Assembly: GCF_025151535.1 (NCBI RefSeq)
Contig: NZ_CP102288.1
Location: 2,241,501 to 2,305,500, forward strand
DNA length: 64,000 nt
DNA from: Segatella copri DSM 18205
GTDB taxonomy: Bacteria; Bacteroidota; Bacteroidia; Bacteroidales; Bacteroidaceae
Direction of reading: 5' to 3'
Shown here piece after piece: positions 1 through 9,566 of the stretch (within the stretch, counting starts at the first letter, position 1; each line of letters opens with the position of its first letter). Under the pieces are notes generated by a model. It ran no database searches. It was not told the DNA's origin and worked only from the letters and a program-made list of their open reading frames with translations. The position numbers and the translations under genes are program-made.

Positions 1-1174
1 GTTCAGCCAACTTTGCAGCCAATTCCGTACCACGGACATTCTCAGCAATACACTTACCTGTAGTACCATCTACCAGGAAGATGGCAGGAATGAACTTTAC
101 CTTATAAGAATCAGCTATACCGGCACGGTCAAGTCCGTTAGGCCAAGAAAGTTTCTCCTCAGCAAGCGCTTTCTTCCAAGCAGTTTCATTCTTATCGATA
201 GAAACACTTACTATTTCCAGTCCCTTTCCTTTATACAGTTCATAAAGTTTTTTGAGGTTAGGAATTTCCTTGCGGCAAGGTCCACACCATGAAGCCCAGA
301 AATCAACCAGATAATACTTCTTTCCCTTTACACAAGAAGCCATGCTCACCTTAGAACCATCAACTTGCTGGAGTTCGAACTGAGGCAAAGTCTCACCTGC
401 AAGTCCCTGTGGATTAATCTGCTCGTTGAGCAACTTTCCATAGAAGCTATTCTTAGCAGTTTCTGAGAACGAATTCCATTCCTTGGAGTTTTCCTTGGTG
501 AAATAGTTCAAGGTACAAAGCATGGCGAAAGGTCCCCACCAGGAATCCTTGTTGTCTGAATACAACTTTCCATAAGAAGACTCCACCGTATCAAAGAAAT
601 TCTTCTGTTCGGTAGCCATCTCTTTTCCCTCGTCACTATCTTCCAAAGCTTTCATCTTAGCTTTATCCTTTGCCTGGTAAGCCTTGCTCTGTTCTGCAAT
701 CAATTTTTTATGCTTATCTTTTATATCCTTATACATCTTATCAAGCATATCCCTCACTGATCCGATTTTTGTCTGATATTCTTCGTTCATAGCACTGCCG
801 GAAATCTTGACATTGCTGGCATTAAAACCAGTGTTCCCCCCATCATTGATGGGTTTGGCATCGAGAGACACCTGCACTTTTTCGCCACCTTTGGTCATCA
901 GACTAAAAGTGAAAACACCATTTCTTGGACCGACACCGATAAAACGAGCCTCTGTAACAGGGATGGTTAAAGTAAGTTTTCCACCCTTTACCACACCTTT
1001 AGCGAGAGGTTTCTCGTTGCGATGAGTAGCAGCCAGGACAGCTTCCATTTCCGTACCATCAGGCACACCATTCAAGATTGCATCAATGATACACTCGTCT
1101 GCATTCTGAGCATGAGCACTCATCACAGAGATGAGCGCCAATGCCAATGAGAAAATTGTTTTTTTAAACATCAT
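1..1174 (-). CDS. TlpA/ResA-like thioredoxin-fold lipoprotein-type exported protein (3' end outside window)
   Basis: The reading frame is open to the window edge, so only the first ~391 residues are visible. It starts with a signal peptide (MMFKKTIFSLALALISVMS, then AHAQ). Residues ~20-250 form a Bacteroidota-type N-terminal region rich in Lys/Glu, probably DUF4369-like. A thioredoxin/AhpC-TSA domain follows, with the redox motif WCGPC at residues 296-300 and a downstream cis-Pro region (KVKFIPAIFLVDG). Proteins of this kind act in the periplasm as thiol-disulfide reductases. It lies 38 bp after the SusD-like gene on the same strand and is probably co-transcribed with it. ATG codons at 1174 and 1171 are both possible starts. 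The reductase fold is clear, the substrate is unknown. Confidence 0.85.
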   Translation of the reverse strand, partial: MMFKKTIFSLALALISVMSAHAQNADECIIDAILNGVPDGTEMEAVLAATHRNEKPLAKGVVKGGKLTLTIPVTEARFIGVGPRNGVFTFSLMTKGGEKVQVSLDAKPINDGGNTGFNASNVKISGSAMNEEYQTKIGSVRDMLDKMYKDIKDKHKKLIAEQSKAYQAKDKAKMKALEDSDEGKEMATEQKNFFDTVESSYGKLYSDNKDSWWGPFAMLCTLNYFTKENSKEWNSFSETAKNSFYGKLLNEQINPQGLAGETLPQFELQQVDGSKVSMASCVKGKKYYLVDFWASWCGPCRKEIPNLKKLYELYKGKGLEIVSVSIDKNETAWKKALAEEKLSWPNGLDRAGIADSYKVKFIPAIFLVDGTTGKCIAENVRGTELAAKLAE

Positions 1175-1212
1175 ATTTGTACAATTATTAGAAAGATTTA
1201 TTTTAACGCTCA

Positions 1213-2634
1213 TTACTTCTCCACATTCTGTACGAAACTTCCGTTGCCAGGATTATCAATGGCTCCCTTAGGGAATGGGAAGGTCCAGAGATGAGAGGAT
1301 GGAGCAAGACTTATCTGCTTGCCATCTATCTCTTTTGTCAGCGTGCGGGCATAGGTACCTTCAGCATTGAAGCGACGAGCATCGCCAAACGGCACGATAG
1401 AGAAGATAAGTTGATTATCCTTAGCTTGACGTATATACCGGATAGCTTCTGCCACAGAGGACGCCGATAGTGGCTGATATTTCTCTGGAAGGATATATGT
1501 CTTACGCACCTCATTGAGCACATCCATAGCATCTGTCAACTGATTCTTACGAGCCAAGCATTCAGCCTTGATAAGATACTGCTCCACGGTTCTCATACCA
1601 GCAAGATTGATATAGCCATTGGTCAACCCCTGATAATAAGTTTCTGCACCCATCGTTCTTAGTTTCCAATTGCTCAAGAAATAAGCATCTCCCTCTTCGA
1701 ATCCGGCAGCACGATTTACCGGTATCTTGAATATCGCAGATGCATAGTTGGAACTATTATCGGCATAATTGAAATTATAACAGTCCTGGCTATCAAATCC
1801 CAATGGCGTTTTCAAAGAAGGATAAACACCCTCTTGGCCTATCACACCCTTATTATCATTATAGAATCCAACCCAATCAACCAACTTATCATTAATGGCA
1901 AGAGCCTTATCAGCAAACTCCAACGCCTTTTCATAGTTCATCATCTGAAGATAGGTACGTGCCAACATAGCATAGGCAGCTCCCTTGCCCGGATGGAGGA
2001 GCGTGGTACCCATATCTGGAAGATCAGCTACCGACGTGTTCAAATCATTCAAAATGAATTCATAGATTTCCTGAATGGTGGCCTGATGATATGGAGCATT
2101 CTGAAGACTGCTCGTAATCAGAGGTACACTCAACTTACTGGCAGCATTTGAAGGCTCGTAGGTATCAGCATAATAATTAGCGAGATTGAAATAGTTCATC
2201 GCACGCAACACTCTGGCATATGCCATCACCTCAGCCTTTTCTTTCTCAGTACCTTCTGTTGTATTAGGCACATCTTCCAATATCAGATTGCAGGTATTGA
2301 TAGTGCCATAAGCCACATAATAAGTACTCTCATCTGCAGAGTTCCAATAGGCACGATCGGTTTCCTCCTCCCAATTGTAGTTAGCCTTATACATCGGATA
2401 ATAACTGGCATACGAATTGGTGAGATATTCATCATTAAGCAAATAGCACGTTTGCAAAACCGGCATGCGATGAGTACCATACTCGTAACGGAGAAAAGCC
2501 TCATAGTCGGCGAGCGACTTAGGGATGCGTTTGCCCTTTGGTTCTATATTGAGATAGTTATCGCAAGAGGCAAGTCCCATAACCATGCCCAGCAACAACA
2601 CCATATATACTAATTTCTGTTTCATTTTCTTCAT
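1213..2634 (-). CDS. SusD/RagB-family outer-membrane lipoprotein
   Basis: A 473-residue protein with a lipoprotein signal ending in the lipobox LASC (Cys ~24), followed by the typical SusD start CDNYLNIEPKG. The body has the TPR-rich SusD arrangement, with stretches such as YARVLRAMNYFNLANYYAD and AAYAMLARTYLQMMNYEKAL, and a C-terminal region with RQAKDNQLIF. SusD proteins form the surface lid that binds ligand over the SusC transporter. The gene starts 3 bp after the SusC stop, so the two form one operon. Length is near the family norm (450-650). Ligand cannot be told from sequence. The downstream thioredoxin-like gene, and no glycosidase, argues against a classical polysaccharide locus. Confidence 0.93.
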   Translation of the reverse strand: MKKMKQKLVYMVLLLGMVMGLASCDNYLNIEPKGKRIPKSLADYEAFLRYEYGTHRMPVLQTCYLLNDEYLTNSYASYYPMYKANYNWEEETDRAYWNSADESTYYVAYGTINTCNLILEDVPNTTEGTEKEKAEVMAYARVLRAMNYFNLANYYADTYEPSNAASKLSVPLITSSLQNAPYHQATIQEIYEFILNDLNTSVADLPDMGTTLLHPGKGAAYAMLARTYLQMMNYEKALEFADKALAINDKLVDWVGFYNDNKGVIGQEGVYPSLKTPLGFDSQDCYNFNYADNSSNYASAIFKIPVNRAAGFEEGDAYFLSNWKLRTMGAETYYQGLTNGYINLAGMRTVEQYLIKAECLARKNQLTDAMDVLNEVRKTYILPEKYQPLSASSVAEAIRYIRQAKDNQLIFSIVPFGDARRFNAEGTYARTLTKEIDGKQISLAPSSHLWTFPFPKGAIDNPGNGSFVQNVEK

Positions 2635-2637
2635 TAT

Positions 2638-5600
2638 TTAAAAGTTGAGATAAATGCCTAACACATAGTTGGTGGCATTATAACCACCCAGCTGGTACTT
2701 AGCCTGTTTGGTCTTTGCCCAGAAGAACGGATTCTCCACATTAGCCTGAACACGGGCACTCTGCATATAGAGCGAACGGCACAGCGACTTTGGCAAATGA
2801 TAAGCCAGAGAAATGTTGTTCAGACGAATATAACTGGCATCAAGGATATTGATATCAGAATAAAAATAAGTACTATACAAAGAAGATGCAGACAAACCAC
2901 TTTCGGCAAAAACAGCCTTTGGCACATTGGTATAAGCCTCATCACCTGGTTTCTGCCAACGATTAGCAAGTCCGGCACTAGCTCCCGCAATATTGGAGAT
3001 ATATCCTACGCTGGAATAACTGCAAGTGAGGAAAGCAGGATTGGCATTGCGCATCTTATGACCACCCGCAAAAAGGAACTGCATACTGAAATCGAAATCC
3101 TTGTAGCTGATACTGGTTCCGAAAGATCCACTATACTTAGGAGTGGTAGTACCCATGTAAGAGATGGCATCCAATGTCGTTGGCTGATTAGTTACTTTCT
3201 CACCATTCTCGTTATACACCTGTGGCAATCCTTCTTCACTCAATCCAGCCCACTTATAGCCATAGATTGCATTATATTCGTTGCCGATAATAGGATAAGC
3301 CGAAGGGTAATCCAACTGAAGAATATAAACCGGCGCCTTTACATTTACATAAGTCACCTCATTCTTATTATAAGCATAAGTCATATTGGCTCTCCATGAG
3401 AAATCCCTGGTACGCAGAACCTCACCACTCAGGGAAATTTCTACACCACGATTGTACATCTCGCCATTGTTGATGGTATAGGTGCTGTAGCCCCAACCTT
3501 CAGTAGGTACACCCATGGAAGAAGCCAGGAGGTCGGTACCCTTTTTGTCGTAATACTCTACAGTACCATTGAGTCGGTTCTTAAAGAGCGAGAAATCGAT
3601 ACCTATATTAAAGGTATTGGTTTTCTCCCAGCTCAGCATCGGATTGGCACGCGACTGCACATATCCCTGTGTACCTCCCACATGCCCGTTATTATTATAG
3701 CTTGCCACCATATAAGGGGCAGAATTCTTAGATACGTTACCGGCAATACCATCAGAAACACGGAGTTTCAAATAATTGACCCAATCTGCGTGGAAGAACT
3801 TCTCCTTACTGATAATCCAACTGGCACCTACCGACCAGATAGGCTTGTTCTGAAACTTCGAACTGGTTCCCCAGAGATTAGAGCGGTCCCATCGTAAACT
3901 ACCAGTCAAGCTATAACGGTCATCGTAAGTATAAGCAGCATTACCATATACCGAAACATAACGGTTTACATTTTCATAAGAAGCAGATAAATCAGTCGCA
4001 GTCATAGATTTATATCCCAGCACACCCGCTATACCTTTCAACAAATCAGCATCATTCACCATACTGGATGTTAACATCTGAGAATCATAGTTAAACAGTT
4101 TGTCTCGATGCAATTCCTGCTTGTTCTGGATGGTTTCCGTGCCCAGAATAGCAGTTACGCTGTGAACATCCTTGAAAGTCTGATCAAAACTCAACTGCTG
4201 ACGGAAGTTATAAGCAGAGGTATATTGGTCTGAACGAACCAGGATATCCCCATAAGGAATCACATAATTGACAGAGCCATCACCATTATCGGTTGCATAC
4301 TCGTTTACCACACCCCGAACCTGCGCAGAAGCTTTATCAGCCCAGTTTTCACCACGATATGAAGCTCGTTCGTACTGGAAGGAAGCAGCATACTTCAAAC
4401 AGGGCAGAATCTGTACATTCAGACGGGCAAAAGTTCGTAAAGCCAACTCCTTGTTGGTGGTAATCTGACGATCCAGCTCTTCCAAAGGAGTGATATCCAT
4501 ATTATAAAGACCATACTTCTGATAGATAGTCAAAGTACTTGCATCATATCTCTCACTCATCGGCTTGGTATAACAAGAGCCATCAGCATTCACTAAATTA
4601 TCGTATGGCAAAACAGAATATCCAGGAGAAAGGACATTGTAGTTCTGTGTCTGATCCTCACCCACCTTTAGGTAAGCACCTAAATCCAAAGAAAGCCATT
4701 TCGTGAAATGAGAAGTATTGGTAAGGTTGATACCTAAACTCTGATTATTGGAATACTTATCTTCGAGGGTATTATACTTATAAGTGACCGAAGCCTTGAA
4801 GAGATTATTCACCGAGTTGTTTACAATATTCATATTATACTGCTGATACAACGGATCGCGCTTAGCATACTTCTTCATCTGGTCATAGTAGTTATAACCT
4901 TTTCCAGCCAAATCAGTCAGTTTAGCATTCATTTCTGACTCAGAGATATTGCCTGCATAATAATTCAAGATATTGCAGATACCCGCGCTCGTATAGATTT
5001 TCTGATCCAACATATTCTGAGCGTATACCTTAGCTCCATTGCCTGCAAGATTCGGATTCTGCGCAGCCCACTCCTTCTCCAAATCAATAACAAGAGAAGA
5101 ATTGGCGAGATAATCTGTATAATAAGAATAAGGATGCCAGGTAAGAGAAGCATTGAAAGAGACATTGGTCTTACCCTTAGCTGCCGATTTCTTGGTAGTG
5201 ATGACAATGACACCATTGGCAGCACGAGCACCATAGATGGAAGCAGCTGCAGCATCTTTAAGAACAGTAATACTCTCAATATCATCCATATTCAAATCAG
5301 GGATTTCCTCGGTAATATCACCAGTTCCATTGCCGGTCAACTTAGTTTTCTCTACTGGAAAGCCATCTATGACATAGAGAGGAGAAGCAGAGGCATTCAT
5401 CGTGGTTACGCCACGAATCATGCCGTCATTATATCCGGCAACCTCGCCAGCCAGCACAGTAGAGAGATTACCCAACCTCTTGTCTTTCAGTTCATCAGCT
5501 GTTACCTTGGTAAAAGCACCGGTTGCACGCTCCTTAGAGATTGTCTGATAACCCGTTACAACCACTTCACCAAGTATGGTCTTATTTTCAGACATCACAA

Positions 5601-6162
5601 TCTTCACATGATCCCTACCAGCCACCTTTACCTTCTGGTCATTCATACCGACATACGAAACCGTAACCTCATGACATCCTTTAGGAATATAAAACTCAAA
5701 ATTACCATCCGTATTAGTCACGGTTCCAAAAGGACTGCCAGGCACTACAACAGAAGCGCCAATCATAGGTTCTCCATCCTCATTGGTAATTGTTCCTGAG
5801 AGGGGGCGGATGGCAGCTCCATTATCTGTAGCTTCAGCTGCAGTTTTATGTTGCGAAACCTTCTTGACGGTAATAAACTTACCACTTACTGAGTAAGTGA
5901 AAGGTTTACCCTGTAAAATCTGCTTTACGGCAGTTGAGGCAGAAGCATTCTTCAGATGAACCGTTGTGGTATAGGACTTTACGTCCTCTATCACAAAACT
6001 CACCTTATAATCCGACTCCTGCTGTACTTTTCTCAATGCAGAAGCCAAAGACTCATTAACGAGCGACATCGTGATGCCTCTCTTTGCATTCTGTGCTCCT
6101 ACAGGCAATGCCATCCATAAAGTCAGGACAGCAAACATGAATACACATCTTACTTCTTTCAT
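2638..6162 (-). CDS. SusC/RagA TonB-dependent transporter with N-terminal STN signalling domain
   Basis: The frame is open from 6234, but the ATG at 6162 starts a proper signal peptide (MKEVRCVFMFAVLTLWMALP, then VGAQ), so I take that start (~1174 residues). Domains in order: STN (about residues 25-100 of the mature frame, motif SLVNESLASALRKVQQESDY), carboxypeptidase-D-like repeat (GTITNEDGEPMIGASVVVPG), TonB-box/plug (EVVVTGYQTISKERATGAF; LYVIDGFPVE; IESITVLKDAAAASIYGARA) and a long beta-barrel ending in an aromatic residue (LGIYLNF). The STN domain is the part that talks to FecR-type anti-sigma factors, which fits the sigma/FecR genes just upstream. Role: energised import of an unknown ligand across the outer membrane together with the SusD protein. 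Confidence 0.95.
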   Translation of the reverse strand: MKEVRCVFMFAVLTLWMALPVGAQNAKRGITMSLVNESLASALRKVQQESDYKVSFVIEDVKSYTTTVHLKNASASTAVKQILQGKPFTYSVSGKFITVKKVSQHKTAAEATDNGAAIRPLSGTITNEDGEPMIGASVVVPGSPFGTVTNTDGNFEFYIPKGCHEVTVSYVGMNDQKVKVAGRDHVKIVMSENKTILGEVVVTGYQTISKERATGAFTKVTADELKDKRLGNLSTVLAGEVAGYNDGMIRGVTTMNASASPLYVIDGFPVEKTKLTGNGTGDITEEIPDLNMDDIESITVLKDAAAASIYGARAANGVIVITTKKSAAKGKTNVSFNASLTWHPYSYYTDYLANSSLVIDLEKEWAAQNPNLAGNGAKVYAQNMLDQKIYTSAGICNILNYYAGNISESEMNAKLTDLAGKGYNYYDQMKKYAKRDPLYQQYNMNIVNNSVNNLFKASVTYKYNTLEDKYSNNQSLGINLTNTSHFTKWLSLDLGAYLKVGEDQTQNYNVLSPGYSVLPYDNLVNADGSCYTKPMSERYDASTLTIYQKYGLYNMDITPLEELDRQITTNKELALRTFARLNVQILPCLKYAASFQYERASYRGENWADKASAQVRGVVNEYATDNGDGSVNYVIPYGDILVRSDQYTSAYNFRQQLSFDQTFKDVHSVTAILGTETIQNKQELHRDKLFNYDSQMLTSSMVNDADLLKGIAGVLGYKSMTATDLSASYENVNRYVSVYGNAAYTYDDRYSLTGSLRWDRSNLWGTSSKFQNKPIWSVGASWIISKEKFFHADWVNYLKLRVSDGIAGNVSKNSAPYMVASYNNNGHVGGTQGYVQSRANPMLSWEKTNTFNIGIDFSLFKNRLNGTVEYYDKKGTDLLASSMGVPTEGWGYSTYTINNGEMYNRGVEISLSGEVLRTRDFSWRANMTYAYNKNEVTYVNVKAPVYILQLDYPSAYPIIGNEYNAIYGYKWAGLSEEGLPQVYNENGEKVTNQPTTLDAISYMGTTTPKYSGSFGTSISYKDFDFSMQFLFAGGHKMRNANPAFLTCSYSSVGYISNIAGASAGLANRWQKPGDEAYTNVPKAVFAESGLSASSLYSTYFYSDINILDASYIRLNNISLAYHLPKSLCRSLYMQSARVQANVENPFFWAKTKQAKYQLGGYNATNYVLGIYLNF

Positions 6163-6276
6163 ATTTCTCTCTTTTTCGTTAATACTATAATAAAAATACG
6201 TTTCTGACAGCGAATCGGTAACATCTACTTTCAAAAAATAATAAAAAAAGTTTGTTTTCTTACAAATAAAACTAAA

Positions 6277-6321
6277 ACATCGGCATTTTCAGGAATTATA
6301 ATTTCCCAGAAATGCCGATGT
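6277..6321 (-). terminator. Inverted repeat between fecR and susC
   Basis: A perfect 12-bp inverted repeat (ACATCGGCATTT at 6277-6288 and its complement at 6310-6321) with a 21-nt loop lies between the FecR stop and the SusC start. Read on the minus strand it is followed by A/T-rich sequence. It could end or attenuate the sigma/fecR transcript so that susC is driven mainly from its own sigma-dependent promoter in 6163-6276. Confidence 0.6.
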
Positions 6322-6350
6322 GACGATACATCAAGATTTACTTAAATACC

Positions 6351-7319
6351 TTATTCTATATATATAGTATTTCCCTTAAAACTAACCTTTGCAACTCCCA
6401 GATTATTCAAGAGTCCTATAGCATCCTCTATACTGCCACTCTTATCTGCGGAGAAATCGAGATGCTTGGTTTTGACTGCAGGATTTCTAAAAACCACCTT
6501 ACTCTGATAATATGCTGCAAGATTATCCAAGATGTATTCCAAAGTCTGGTCGTGATAATAGAGCACACCATCTGCCCATGCGGTAGTTTCATCCGTATTT
6601 ACATTAATTATCTGCCCAGAAACAGTCTCCTTTGCACTTAAGGAATATTGCTGTCCCGGATTCAATGTCACAGGTTTATGCTGACTGTTCTTTGCCAGAA
6701 CTTCCACCTTTCCCTCAACCAAAGTCACTTTACAGTCACTACCCTGATAAGCCTTGATATTAAAAGAAGTACCCAAGTCCTTGGTCAAGACACCACCTGC
6801 ATCCACCACAAAAGGACGCTTACTGTCGTGCCTTACCTTGAAGAATGCTTCTCCTTCAAGATGCACCATACGCTCTGCTCCCTTAAAGCAGTGGGGATAA
6901 GTAATCTTACTATTACTATTGAGCTTTACTTCAGTGCCATCAGCCAGTGTCAGAGTAATCATCTCACCATCTGCAGTCTGAAGCATTGTCATATCTTGTT
7001 CAGAAGATACATTTTGCGTTATCCGATTTCCGGTAGCTCCATCAATAGTCTGCCTTGAGCTCACCCACTGCCATACAAAAACTATCGCCAACATAGCAGC
7101 AGCGCCCATCAGAGCACTCATCAGCATTTTCATCATCGGATATTGATGTTTCACAGGCTCTTCGGCATCCGAATTTTCTTTGCCTACTATCTTCTCCAAC
7201 TCCTTGTCAAGATTTGGCAGAGGATATGTTTTGCGTATCATAGCCTGTTCTATGGCAACCAAGTCTTGGAAGTCATTCTGTAAACTCTCATCATTAAAAA
7301 TATCTGTTTGCTTCATCAT
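6351..7319 (-). CDS. FecR-family anti-sigma factor
   Basis: A 322-residue protein with a cytoplasmic N-terminal part (residues 1-65), one membrane segment at about 65-88 (MMKMLMSALMGAAAMLAIVF), the FecR domain (LADGTEVKLNSNSKITYP; HLEGEAFFKVRHDSKRPFVV; VEGKVEVLA) and a C-terminal DUF4974-type domain that resembles STN (LEYILDNLAAYYQSKVVFRN; AIGLLNNLGVAKVSFKGNTI). In such systems FecR holds the ECF sigma at the membrane and releases it when the STN domain of the transporter signals ligand. It lies 80 bp after the sigma gene and before the STN-bearing SusC, which is the classic order. Confidence 0.93.
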   Translation of the reverse strand: MMKQTDIFNDESLQNDFQDLVAIEQAMIRKTYPLPNLDKELEKIVGKENSDAEEPVKHQYPMMKMLMSALMGAAAMLAIVFVWQWVSSRQTIDGATGNRITQNVSSEQDMTMLQTADGEMITLTLADGTEVKLNSNSKITYPHCFKGAERMVHLEGEAFFKVRHDSKRPFVVDAGGVLTKDLGTSFNIKAYQGSDCKVTLVEGKVEVLAKNSQHKPVTLNPGQQYSLSAKETVSGQIINVNTDETTAWADGVLYYHDQTLEYILDNLAAYYQSKVVFRNPAVKTKHLDFSADKSGSIEDAIGLLNNLGVAKVSFKGNTIYIE

Positions 7320-7399
7320 ATTTCTATTTCTTTACTAAAAATAATACGTTTTACCTACCAAAATGGTAACATCCCCAATTGAGATTCTTTTGATTATTT

Positions 7400-7894
7400 T
7401 CAAGTTTTTATTTGATGATAATGTTCTCTTAACAGTTTCAAGGCCTTTATGATATGGCGCTTGACCGTTTCCTGACAGACATTCATCTCATCTGCCACTT
7501 CCCGATATTTCTTATGGTTAAGATAACATTCTTCCAAAACATGACGAGTAGTATCCGGTAACAAATCCAACATTTCTTCTACTTGCCGCTGACGTTCTTT
7601 CTGGATATCATTATCTTCATAGCATTGATCTACTGCATGAAGATAGTAATCGGCATATTGTGCATGAACAGCTGTATGCCGAAGATAGTCTAAACACTTA
7701 TTTTTCACGGTTTTAAGCAAGAAGGCTGGCAAGGTTTGCATGTCATATGAGTCGAAATTCTCCCATACGTGAGCAAAAACGCCACTCACGATATCTCGGC
7801 TTGCCTCCTCATCTTTCAGGAGTTGCAGCGCATAATAATATAATCGACCATAATATGATTTGAAAAAATGCCCAAAAACTTCCCGCTTATTCAT
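7400..7894 (-). CDS. ECF-type RNA polymerase sigma factor (FecI-like)
   Basis: 164 residues. Region 2 is seen at about residues 8-75 (YALQLLKDEEASRDIVSGVF; LLKTVKNKCLDYLRH) and region 4 at about 105-155 (LDLLPDTTRHVLEECYLNHK; YREVADEMNVCQETVKRHI). No region 1 or 3, as is usual for ECF factors. It heads the sigma-fecR-susC-susD cluster and should direct transcription of the transporter genes when released by FecR. The upstream gap to the peptidase gene carries two identical CCATATATGG palindromes. Confidence 0.93.
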   Translation of the reverse strand: MNKREVFGHFFKSYYGRLYYYALQLLKDEEASRDIVSGVFAHVWENFDSYDMQTLPAFLLKTVKNKCLDYLRHTAVHAQYADYYLHAVDQCYEDNDIQKERQRQVEEMLDLLPDTTRHVLEECYLNHKKYREVADEMNVCQETVKRHIIKALKLLREHYHQIKT

Positions 7895-7932
7895 CTATAC
7901 CTAATTCTATGTTGATTACTAGAAACAATATG

Positions 7933-7963
7933 CCATATATGGCGCATGATACACCATATATGG
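7933..7963. promoter_or_regulatory. Two CCATATATGG palindromes 21 bp apart
   Basis: CCATATATGG occurs at 7933-7942 and 7954-7963, so the centres are 21 bp (two helical turns) apart on the same DNA face. They fill the 87-bp gap between the peptidase stop and the sigma start. This spacing suits a dimeric DNA-binding protein that controls the sigma gene. They could also act as a small hairpin downstream of the peptidase gene. Confidence 0.4.
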
Positions 7964-7981
7964 CTTTGAATATTCTTATTA

Positions 7982-9391
7982 TTAGTCTTCCAACTGGAAC
8001 AGAGGATCATCTGGAGTCAGCATGGTAGGCTTCTGGTCGAATTCCTTCAAGAGCTGCTCAGAAGCATACTTTTTGTTTACTACCAGGCGGAACATGTACT
8101 CGTTGAACCAATCGTTGGTCATGATGAAGCAACCGGCAAAACCATTGTCAGCACCCCAACTGTTCTCCACCTTCCACTTTACAGGCTTGCCATTGGCATC
8201 GAGATCTACAGCTGTCAGCGTCATGGCATGAGTAGAACCGCTATCGAAAGTAGCGATGCGGTCAGCCTTGTTCATTGGGAATGAGGTATTGAAGAGACTT
8301 CCATAGTCGTAGTTGTCGAGTGCCAGATAGCCGCGCTTGCGGTCGAGCTGCTTGCCCACATCATAGCTTGAATACATCTTATGACCGTCCTTTAGAGAGG
8401 CGATGGCGAGCTGGGCAATCTCCTCCATAGGCAAGTTCAGATACTTCCAGTTATGACCATCATAAGTATGACGGTCGTACTCTACCTCGTATGTCTTGTG
8501 GTAAGGACGGCGTGGATCGTTCATCACCATCAGGAAGGTACCGTTCAAGTCCTTGCCTACGGTTTCCTCATAGAAACTCTTAGGAGTATACTTTTTAGCC
8601 TCGCCAATCTGCTTGCCATCCTTGTCGCGGAAAGCATAGGTAAATTCCTTTACCGGTTCACCGAGAGTAAGACTCAGCATGTGATAAACCTGACCGAGCA
8701 TCTCGTTCTTGCGAGCCTGGATAGCTGCAGATTTCTTGCCCTGAGCCACCATCTTACGGAGTTCCAGACCATACTCGCGGAGCTTGCTGCTTACGAGACG
8801 GCTCATCTTGGAAGTATTGTTGCTTGAGAAGGTCTCAGGCTGGGCACTCATAGGTACAAGACCATACTTGCTTGCCAAATCGGCAACACCACAGAAAGTA
8901 CCACCATCATTGAGCGGATTCTTGAAGAAGAACTGCACCTGAGGATCCTCGATGCTCTTCTTGCCAAGGTCGATAACACCCTGAAGCATCAGGTTAGCCT
9001 TCTCCAGCTGGTCATAGAAGAAGAGATAATCCTGAGAATACTCCACCACTCTACCCTGCTTGTCATTGAGGGCGAAGTTAGAACGGAGCACATTGAAACC
9101 GCTGAACATCCAGCAACGGCCCGAACTCTTCTGGTTGTGAATGCTCTGCGAAGGAGTCTCGATGCTGAAATGAGTATCAACCGGGGCCTCGTTGGCATGA
9201 TTCTTCACAAGGTCATCAATGCTGTTGTTGGCTATCGCATTGAAGAGTGCCTTGTTGGCTACACCTGCCTGCTGGCTTTTCTCCATCTGCTGGAGAGCAG
9301 ACTGACTGATGCCGCCACCTTTGGTCTGCGCCATCAGAGACATGGAAGCCATCATCATGGCTCCCAAAAGTAATACATTTTTTCTCATCAC
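7982..9391 (-). CDS. Exported C1B-family aminopeptidase (PepC/bleomycin-hydrolase type)
   Basis: 469 residues with a signal peptide (MMRKNVLLLGAMMMASMSL, then MAQ). The cysteine-protease triad is visible: Cys93 in SSGRCWMFSG, His388 in GSTHAMTLTAVD and Asn410 in KVENSWGADNG. The size and the ENSWG block match the bleomycin hydrolase/PepC family rather than small papains. Members in Bacteroidota are often exported and cut peptides in the periplasm. A -7 box of the form TAnnTTTG (TATTTTTG, 9465-9472) lies upstream on the minus strand. It stands upstream of the sigma/SusCD cluster in the same direction, which makes peptides a possible substrate class for that transporter (inference). Confidence 0.92.
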   Translation of the reverse strand: MMRKNVLLLGAMMMASMSLMAQTKGGGISQSALQQMEKSQQAGVANKALFNAIANNSIDDLVKNHANEAPVDTHFSIETPSQSIHNQKSSGRCWMFSGFNVLRSNFALNDKQGRVVEYSQDYLFFYDQLEKANLMLQGVIDLGKKSIEDPQVQFFFKNPLNDGGTFCGVADLASKYGLVPMSAQPETFSSNNTSKMSRLVSSKLREYGLELRKMVAQGKKSAAIQARKNEMLGQVYHMLSLTLGEPVKEFTYAFRDKDGKQIGEAKKYTPKSFYEETVGKDLNGTFLMVMNDPRRPYHKTYEVEYDRHTYDGHNWKYLNLPMEEIAQLAIASLKDGHKMYSSYDVGKQLDRKRGYLALDNYDYGSLFNTSFPMNKADRIATFDSGSTHAMTLTAVDLDANGKPVKWKVENSWGADNGFAGCFIMTNDWFNEYMFRLVVNKKYASEQLLKEFDQKPTMLTPDDPLFQLED

Positions 9392-9464
9392 GATAAAGGT
9401 ATTTATTTGCTTATTATTATATAACTAATTCCGGATTTCATTCCTTTTTCTGAAATTTCTTTTG

Positions 9465-9472
9465 CAAAAATA
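9465..9472 (-). promoter_or_regulatory. Bacteroidota -7 box of the C1 peptidase gene
   Basis: TATTTTTG on the minus strand matches TAnnTTTG, ~73 bp before the peptidase ATG. No clear TTTG was found 19-21 bp further upstream, so this is a partial match. Confidence 0.45.
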
Positions 9473-9535
9473 CAAAGAATAATCGGAAAAAGCGAAAATA
9501 TTGCCTCAAAAGTGCTTTATATAGGAAAAAAGCAT

Positions 9536-9543
9536 TATCTTTG
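9536..9543 (+). promoter_or_regulatory. Bacteroidota -7 box of dxs operon
   Basis: TATCTTTG matches the Bacteroidota -7 consensus TAnnTTTG and is followed by GCAC. It lies 23 bp before the dxs ATG, so the leader would be short. Confidence 0.6.
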
Positions 9544-9566
9544 CACAAGATTTTCACGAAGAAAAC

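Noticed and set aside
6163..6234. N-terminal extension of the SusC-like protein
   Set aside because: The extension precedes a complete signal peptide, so ATG 6162 is the real start.
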